NCBI GenBank assembly: GCA_947459055.1
Contig: CANHCG010000056.1
Coordinates: forward strand, 1 to 8,388
Source: Cytophagaceae bacterium
GTDB taxonomy: Bacteria; Bacteroidota; Bacteroidia; Cytophagales; Spirosomataceae
Reading direction: 5' to 3'
DNA length: 8,388 bases
Made by a program: the position numbers and the translations under genes. Every line of letters starts with the position of its first letter. Positions within the stretch are counted from its first letter, which is position 1. Of this stretch, positions 6,429 through 8,388 are shown one piece after another. The notes below the pieces were generated by a model that searched no databases, was not told where the DNA came from, and was given only the letters and a program-made list of their open reading frames with translations.

Positions 6429-6536
6429 GGTTTTGTTTCGTATATAATGCTTGTGTTGCAAAAATAATCAAGGATTTGGAATTGTACACATTTTACATGA
6501 AATTTAAACGAATTCTAAACCAAAGCCATTCCTTTT
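6429..6536. other. Divergent intergenic region between amt and the GH20 gene
   Basis: At 108 bases this is the longest non-coding stretch in the window. It is AT-rich and holds the amt -7 candidate. No TAnnTTTG match is seen on the plus strand for the GH20 gene, and no Shine-Dalgarno sequence precedes its ATG. I see no riboswitch, RNA gene or repeat. Confidence 0.5.
6459..6466 (-). promoter_or_regulatory. amt: Candidate Bacteroidota -7 element (TATTTTTG) for amt-glnK
   Basis: On the minus strand this reads TATTTTTG, a full match to TAnnTTTG, with 30 bases to the amt ATG. A partial -33 match (TGTG against TTTG) lies at 6487-6490 with a 20-base spacer, which is within the usual range. The same octamer precedes the oxidoreductase gene at nearly the same distance. 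Confidence 0.55.
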
Positions 6537-8388
6537 ATGAAATACCTGATTTTTTGCGCAAGCCTTTTGTTCATTTTTCCAGCCCTTGCCCAAAAACCTG
6601 CGCTGATTCCTATACCCCAACAAGCCGAGTACCCGCAAGGTCAATTCCAAATCCCTTTTCAATTAAGCATTTCTGGCCCTCAGATTCCTCAATTAAAAGC
6701 TGCTTATGCCGAATTGGAAAATCGTCTATCTCAAAATGCCCAACGAAAAATTACTCGATTGAGTGATCAAGGGGTACCTAGTAAATTAGCTCACATTCAA
6801 TTCCAACTCCTTAAAAGCCCTAATCCAGCTTTAGGAACCGAAGGCTATACGCTACAAGTCAATGCAAAAGGCGTTTTGATTCAAGCAAATCAACCGGCCG
6901 GATTGTTCTATGGCATTCAAACGTTATACCAACTATTGCCTAAAGAAATCGAAGGGAAAAAGGCGCAAGCCTCCGTTAAATGGGTGATTCCCTTTGCGAA
7001 AATTCAGGATGTTCCTCGTTTTGCTTGGCGTGGCATGATGTTCGATGTGGCGCGGCATTTCTTTACGAAACAACAGGTCAAGCAGTTCATTGATGAAATG
7101 GTAGCCTATAAATACAATCTTTTACATTTACACTTAACTGATGATGAGGGTTGGCGTATCGAGATCAAATCCTTTCCGAATTTGACAAAAAAAGGGGCAT
7201 GGAACGTTCCTAAAATCGGTCGCTTCACTGAGTTTTCTAAACCGGAACCGAATGAACCGCGCACCCAAGGTGGGTTTTTTACCCAGGATGATATTCGTGA
7301 ATTAGTGTCCTATGCGAAAGATCGATTTGTGGATATTATGCCTGAAATCGATGTGCCGGGTCATTCCATGGCGGCGATTGCCTCTTATCCGGAACTATCT
7401 TGTACCCCCGAGGCGGTGAATTATCAGGTGATTTCAGGTGAGCCATTCATCGATTGGTCCTCTGGCCATGCGGTGGCTCTTCAGGATAATACCTTATGTC
7501 CAGCTAATGAGAAAGTGTATACATTTCTAGATAAGGTTTTTACAGAGGTGGCGACTTTGTTTCCCTTTGAATATATCCATATGGGAGGTGATGAATGTCC
7601 GAAGAATTATTGGGATAAAAATCCGCAAATTCAGGCCATGCGTATCAAAGAGGGCTTAAAAAATTCACAAGAAGTACAGGCTTTTTTCACGCGTCGCTTG
7701 GAGAAAATCATTACGTCCAAGGGAAAAAAAATGATGGGTTGGGACGAAATTCTAGAAGGCGGTGGCCTCCCAAAAAATACAGCTGTGATGTCTTGGCGTG
7801 GAATCGCTGGCGGAGTGCAAGCCGCGAAAGATGGTCATCAAGTGGTCATGACGCCTAATTCAAATGTTTACGTTGATTTAATGCAAGGAGATGCCATCAT
7901 CGAACCTCCAGTTTATGAGACTGTACGATTAAAAGATTCGTATGCGTTTAATCCGGTGCCAGAAGGGGTGGACGCACGCTTGATTAAGGGAGGGCAGGCG
8001 AATTTATGGTCGGAGCAATTATTTACCTATCGTCATTTGCAATACATGTTATACCCACGTGCTTGGGCAGTGGCCGAAGATTTATGGTCGAGTCATGAAA
8101 ATAAAAATTGGGATTCATTCACTAGTCGAGTGGAATCACATTTTGAACGTTTTGATCAGGCAGAGAAGAAATATGCACGCAGTATGTATGATCCGATTTT
8201 TAGTTTCGAGAAAAATGCAGCGGGACGGATTGTTGTCGATATGAAACCAGAGGTGAAGGATTTAAGTTTGCATTACAGTTTTGATCATTCGTATCCAGAT
8301 GCTTTTTATCCAGCAGCCACAGGGAAAATCGAGGTTCCTAAAGATGCGGTAGAAATGAAGGTAATTAGTTATCGGGCCGGTAAGCCTA
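6537..8388 (+). CDS. Secreted beta-N-acetylhexosaminidase, GH20 (3' end outside window)
   Basis: An open frame of 617 codons runs off the right edge without a stop. Residues 1-18 form a signal peptide (basic start, hydrophobic core, 'ALA' before Q19), so the enzyme is periplasmic or surface-exposed. Residues about 20-150 resemble the GH20 N-terminal alpha/beta domain. The catalytic barrel spans about 160-520, from 'WRGMMFDVARHF' (164-175), through the hallmark HMGGDE with the catalytic Asp352-Glu353 pair, then 'GWDEILEGG' (401-409), 'SWRG' (419-422) and 'GGQANLWSE' (485-493). The region after about 540 looks like the start of a C-terminal beta-sandwich, as in chitobiases. GH20 enzymes release terminal GlcNAc or GalNAc by substrate-assisted catalysis using the 2-acetamido group. 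ATG at 6537 is the first start after an in-frame TAA at 6516-6518. The natural substrate (chitin oligomers, glycoprotein or cell-wall glycans) cannot be told. Confidence 0.94.
   Translation, partial: MKYLIFCASLLFIFPALAQKPALIPIPQQAEYPQGQFQIPFQLSISGPQIPQLKAAYAELENRLSQNAQRKITRLSDQGVPSKLAHIQFQLLKSPNPALGTEGYTLQVNAKGVLIQANQPAGLFYGIQTLYQLLPKEIEGKKAQASVKWVIPFAKIQDVPRFAWRGMMFDVARHFFTKQQVKQFIDEMVAYKYNLLHLHLTDDEGWRIEIKSFPNLTKKGAWNVPKIGRFTEFSKPEPNEPRTQGGFFTQDDIRELVSYAKDRFVDIMPEIDVPGHSMAAIASYPELSCTPEAVNYQVISGEPFIDWSSGHAVALQDNTLCPANEKVYTFLDKVFTEVATLFPFEYIHMGGDECPKNYWDKNPQIQAMRIKEGLKNSQEVQAFFTRRLEKIITSKGKKMMGWDEILEGGGLPKNTAVMSWRGIAGGVQAAKDGHQVVMTPNSNVYVDLMQGDAIIEPPVYETVRLKDSYAFNPVPEGVDARLIKGGQANLWSEQLFTYRHLQYMLYPRAWAVAEDLWSSHENKNWDSFTSRVESHFERFDQAEKKYARSMYDPIFSFEKNAAGRIVVDMKPEVKDLSLHYSFDHSYPDAFYPAATGKIEVPKDAVEMKVISYRAGKP

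Noticed and set aside
6429..6461. TTG start at 6461 giving an 11-residue longer Amt
   Set aside because: The TTG is part of the TATTTTTG -7 candidate, the added residues are polar and not typical of Amt, and a good ATG exists at 6428.
6383..6766. A 127-codon plus-strand open frame across the amt 5' end and the GH20 5' end
   Set aside because: It is in a different frame from the GH20 gene, overlaps its signal peptide and N-terminal domain, and has no recognisable protein features.

Overview
The window reads as a chromosomal segment of a Bacteroidota bacterium, probably of the Cytophagales. Four things point there: a sulfatase, a Tat-exported Gfo/Idh/MocA oxidoreductase and a secreted GH20 hexosaminidase typical of polysaccharide-degrading Bacteroidota; a CrtA-like carotenoid enzyme; no Shine-Dalgarno sequences; and two copies of the octamer TATTTTTG, which fits the Bacteroidota -7 promoter consensus TAnnTTTG. 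The genus cannot be fixed from sequence alone. Coding density is very high: the longest stretch without a gene is 108 bases, and I see no RNA genes, mobile elements or CRISPR arrays.

Layout. 1-216 (+): C-terminal end of a sulfatase. 223-1443 (-): Tat-signal Gfo/Idh/MocA protein, convergent with the sulfatase. 1500-4071 (-): a tight two-gene unit, first a von Willebrand A (VWA) protein and then a MoxR/ChlI-like AAA+ ATPase, one base apart. 4151-4816 (+): a CrtA-like (spheroidene monooxygenase family) protein, divergent from the VWA gene. 4822-6428 (-): amt then glnK, the ammonium transporter and its PII regulator. 6537-8388 (+): a GH20 beta-N-acetylhexosaminidase that runs off the right edge. 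This last gene is a long open frame with no stop inside the window.

How they work together. Amt and GlnK form a transport and regulation pair for ammonium. The GlnK T-loop has lysine at position 51, where uridylylated PII proteins have tyrosine, so any control is probably by ligand binding. The VWA and AAA+ proteins should form a MoxR-VWA remodelling machine; no client is encoded next to them. The sulfatase, oxidoreductase and hexosaminidase fit glycan scavenging, but they are not in one operon. The CrtA-like protein suggests modified carotenoid pigments, although no other carotenoid gene is present.

The points most worth a second look are the PII T-loop substitution, the Walker B Asp-to-Asn change in the ATPase, the missing EKP lysine in the oxidoreductase, the orphan VWA-MoxR pair, the two identical -7 octamers about 30 bases before start codons, and perfect inverted repeats at both convergent gene junctions. 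No clearly new biological system is visible; the VWA-MoxR pair is the best candidate for unassigned biology.
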